Positions 6,337 to 8,443 of a DNA stretch of 8,443 nt are shown one piece after another (the stretch's first letter is position 1; each line of letters starts with the position of its first letter). The stretch spans positions 4,194 through 12,636 of the forward strand of contig DFBC01000114.1 of assembly GCA_002367235.1 (NCBI GenBank), written 5' to 3'. This DNA comes from Cellvibrionales bacterium UBA3090 (GTDB taxonomy: Bacteria > Pseudomonadota > Gammaproteobacteria > Pseudomonadales > Porticoccaceae). Position numbers and translations under genes: made by a program. The notes below the pieces were generated by a model. That model had not been told where the DNA came from. It searched no databases and worked only from the letters and a program-made list of their open reading frames with translations.

Positions 6337-7263
6337 CTAACGAGCACTGTCCAAAACTCTCAACACCAAGTCATCAAAGCTATAACCGCCCTGTGCGGCC
6401 GCCATAGGCACCAGGCTGTGACTCGTCATTCCCGGTATGGTGTTCACTTCCAATAAGTAGAACTCGCCTGCCTGATCAGCCATCACATCAACACGTCCCC
6501 AGCCACTACAGCCCAAGCTGTCAAAGGCCTTTCTAGCCAGCTCTCTCAACCGCTCTTCAGCCTCGACATCCAACCCACAAGGGCAGAGGTAGCGGGTATC
6601 ATCAGCGAGATATTTCGCATCGTAATCATAAAAAGTGTGGTCTGTTTCGAGCTTGATAGGAGGGAGCATCTCGCCACCCAGAATCGCTACCGTATACTCC
6701 GCGCCAACAATCCACTGTTCTGCGATGACACTGCTATCGAGCCTTGCCGCAGCCTGCCACGCCTCCCGCAAGGACTCTTCACTGTCCGCACGGGTCATGC
6801 CAAGACTGGATCCTTCATGCGACGGCTTGACCATCACCACGCCACCCAACTCATCGAGCGTCGCCTGCCAGTCCGTATGCTTGTCGAGCACCGCAAATTT
6901 TGGCGTGGGAAGGCCTACACCTTGCCAAAATTGCTTGCTATGCAACTTATCCATAGCCAAAGCCGAGGCAAACACTCCACTGCCGGTATAGGGCAACCCC
7001 AAGAATTGCAACGCCCCCTGTAGAGAGCCATCTTCGCCCCCAGGGCCATGCAACATAATTAGCACCCGGTCTAACTGATGGGCCGGCAACTGCTGTAACA
7101 AGTCTGCACCCACGTCGATAGGGACGACATCAACCCCACAACGAACCAAGGCCTCTATGACCGCCTTGCCCGAGAGCAAGGAAACCTCTCGTTCCGCCGA
7201 GGTGCCGCCGTACAGCACGCCGACCCGACCATATTTCTGCTTCATTGATTCACTGACAGTCAT
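6337..7263 (-). CDS. ddlB: D-alanine--D-alanine ligase DdlB
   Basis: Ddl joins two D-alanines using ATP to make the dipeptide that MurF adds to the peptidoglycan precursor. The 308-residue protein has the ATP-grasp fold with GGTSAEREVSLLSG (19-32, catalytic E24), HGPGGEDGSLQGAL (72-85), KPSHEGSSLGM (146-156, S152 matching E. coli S150), FYDYDAKY (211-218, K217 and catalytic Y218), GRVDVM (256-261, metal ligand D259) and LEVNTIPGMTSHS (271-283, metal ligands E272 and N274). The tyrosine of FYDYDAKY is the feature typical of D-Ala-D-Ala rather than D-Ala-D-Lac ligases. ATG at 7263 is preferred over M7 because AGGGAG (7274-7269) lies 5 bases upstream, overlapping the murC stop. The gene lies between murC and ftsQ, the standard dcw position, hence ddlB. 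Confidence 0.98.
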   Translation of the reverse strand: MTVSESMKQKYGRVGVLYGGTSAEREVSLLSGKAVIEALVRCGVDVVPIDVGADLLQQLPAHQLDRVLIMLHGPGGEDGSLQGALQFLGLPYTGSGVFASALAMDKLHSKQFWQGVGLPTPKFAVLDKHTDWQATLDELGGVVMVKPSHEGSSLGMTRADSEESLREAWQAAARLDSSVIAEQWIVGAEYTVAILGGEMLPPIKLETDHTFYDYDAKYLADDTRYLCPCGLDVEAEERLRELARKAFDSLGCSGWGRVDVMADQAGEFYLLEVNTIPGMTSHSLVPMAAAQGGYSFDDLVLRVLDSAR

Positions 7264-7268
7264 CGAAT

Positions 7269-7274
7269 CTCCCT
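7269..7274 (-). promoter_or_regulatory. ddlB Shine-Dalgarno overlapping the murC stop
   Basis: AGGGAG overlaps the murC TAG (7275-7273) and lies 5 bases before the ddlB ATG at 7263. It decides the ddlB start over the later in-frame Met codon (M7) and suggests coupling of murC and ddlB translation. Confidence 0.7.
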
Positions 7275-8443
7275 ACCTTAACTTTCTTTCGGCCAGATTT
7301 TTCACTAGCTTTCCAACGCTGCCCGCGCCCTGGGTAATCACAATATCGCCAGCCTGGACAATGTCCCGCAAGACATCGCCCACCCCCTCAATAGTCGGCA
7401 CATAGATTGGATCAACCAATCCGCGCTGACGGATACTGCGGCACAGTGCGCGGCTATCGGCACCGGGAATTTCTTCTTCTCCCGCGGAGTACACCTCAAG
7501 CAGCACCAACACATCACAACTGGAGAGCACCTGAACAAAGTCCTCGTACAGGTCACGTGTTCGGCTATACCTATGAGGCTGAAATACCATGACGAGACGC
7601 TTGTCAGGCCAACCCTCACGTACCGCTTTCACTGTGGCTGCAACTTCTCTGGGATGGTGGCCGTAATCATCGACCAACATTGCAGAACCGCTTCCAACCG
7701 GATATTCCCCGTAGATTTCAAAGCGCCGTCCAACCCCCTGAAAACCAGAAAGCCCCGACTGAATAGCTTGGTCAGACAACCCTTCGTCAGAGGCAACAGC
7801 AATCGCTGCCGCGGCATTTAATACATTGTGAACACCGGGGATATTCATCTCGATCGACAATGGCTCTTGCTGATCGGGACGGTAAATAACGAAGCGGCTG
7901 TGACGCTGCTCCATGCTCACCTGATCGATCCGGAAATCGGCGTCCTCCGAAAAGCCATAAGTCAACACAGGACGAGAGACATCCGGCAAGATGTCACGGA
8001 CGACGGGATCGTCAATACAAAGCACAGCCAAGCCGTAGAATGGGAGATTGTGGAGAAACTCCACAAAAGTTTGCTTCAACCGATTGAAGTCAAAACCATA
8101 GGTTTCCATATGATCGGCATCAATATTCGTAATGACCGCCACCATGGGCTGCAAGTGCAAAAATGAGGCGTCACTTTCATCGGCCTCGGCAACCAAGTAT
8201 CGACTTTCCCCCAGCCTGGCATTAGCGCCGGCACCCTTGACAAGGCCACCAATAACAAAGGTTGGACCTTTTCCTTCCGCTGCAAGGATTGATGCCAGCA
8301 AACTAGTCGTCGTTGTTTTTCCGTGCGTGCCAGCCACAGCAATACCATGCCGATAGCGCATCAGTTCGGCCAGCATTTCTGCACGCCGCACAACCGGAAT
8401 ACGCAACTCACGCGCACCCGTAATTTCCGGGTTATCCACGGTT
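7273..8443 (-). CDS. murC: UDP-N-acetylmuramate--L-alanine ligase MurC (5' end outside window)
   Basis: MurC adds L-alanine to UDP-MurNAc in the cytoplasm, the first amino-acid step of peptidoglycan precursor synthesis. The frame runs off the window, and the visible part is about 390 codons. Roughly the first 80-95 residues, most of the UDP-binding N-terminal domain, are therefore missing by comparison with a usual ~470-490. Counting from the in-frame GTG at 8439, visible motifs are ARELRIPVVRRAEML (9-23), the ATP loop GTHGKTTTTS (37-46), EADESDASF (85-93), TNIDADHMETYG (104-115), PGVHNVLNAAAA (201-212), the Mur-ligase C-domain segment DDYGHHPREV (257-266), FQPHRYSRTRDL (286-297) and ITQGAGSVG (368-376). 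The GTG at 8439 is an internal valine, not the start. The gene ends in TAG 9 bases before ddlB. Identification is secure. Confidence 0.98.
   Translation of the reverse strand, partial: TVDNPEITGARELRIPVVRRAEMLAELMRYRHGIAVAGTHGKTTTTSLLASILAAEGKGPTFVIGGLVKGAGANARLGESRYLVAEADESDASFLHLQPMVAVITNIDADHMETYGFDFNRLKQTFVEFLHNLPFYGLAVLCIDDPVVRDILPDVSRPVLTYGFSEDADFRIDQVSMEQRHSRFVIYRPDQQEPLSIEMNIPGVHNVLNAAAAIAVASDEGLSDQAIQSGLSGFQGVGRRFEIYGEYPVGSGSAMLVDDYGHHPREVAATVKAVREGWPDKRLVMVFQPHRYSRTRDLYEDFVQVLSSCDVLVLLEVYSAGEEEIPGADSRALCRSIRQRGLVDPIYVPTIEGVGDVLRDIVQAGDIVITQGAGSVGKLVKNLAERKLR

Noticed and set aside
7573..8166. Plus-strand open frames opposite murC
   Set aside because: They are shadows of a clearly coding MurC frame with all ligase motifs intact.
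1..8443. Search for a novel system, mobile element, CRISPR array, tRNA or other structural RNA
   Set aside because: All long minus-strand frames are known housekeeping genes in a conserved order, and gaps are at most 146 bases. No direct repeats, transposase remnants or attachment sites were seen.

Overview
This window is the downstream part of a gammaproteobacterial division and cell wall (dcw) cluster. Every gene lies on the minus strand, so transcription reads from high to low coordinates: murC (5' end outside the window) - ddlB - ftsQ - ftsA - ftsZ - lpxC - an M23/LytM-type peptidase gene - secA (3' end outside the window). Coding density is very high. The largest gap is 146 bases (ftsZ-lpxC), and no stretch over 300 bases lacks a gene.

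The gene order points to a gammaproteobacterium: lpxC follows ftsZ, secA comes soon after, and no murB sits between murC and ddlB. An M23 peptidase gene before secA, with no secM, resembles the Pseudomonas/Shewanella/Vibrio arrangement rather than that of E. coli. I cannot name the genus. A non-enteric, possibly marine or environmental lineage would fit, but that is inference.

Layout by function. 8443-6337: MurC and DdlB make UDP-MurNAc-L-alanine and D-Ala-D-Ala for the peptidoglycan precursor. 6285-2971: FtsQ, FtsA and FtsZ are divisome proteins, and FtsZ carries the C-terminal peptide that binds FtsA and other membrane tethers. 2824-1910: LpxC commits precursors to lipid A. 1847-927: a membrane-anchored LytM metallopeptidase with intact zinc ligands, presumably acting on periplasmic peptidoglycan. 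852-1: the first 284 residues of the SecA translocase ATPase. Together the set covers wall precursor synthesis, division, outer membrane synthesis and export.

Regulatory reading. The murC-ddlB and ftsQ-ftsA junctions are both 9-base gaps in which the next gene's Shine-Dalgarno sequence overlaps the previous stop codon, so translational coupling is likely. A GC-rich hairpin followed by a T-run lies between ftsZ and lpxC, with a candidate lpxC promoter whose -10 falls in the hairpin loop. This suggests a transcription boundary between the division genes and the lpxC-M23-secA unit. I found no mobile element, CRISPR array, RNA gene or unknown multi-gene system. The window is a well-conserved housekeeping locus, and its points of interest are in the intergenic regions and in the lpxC-secA gene content.
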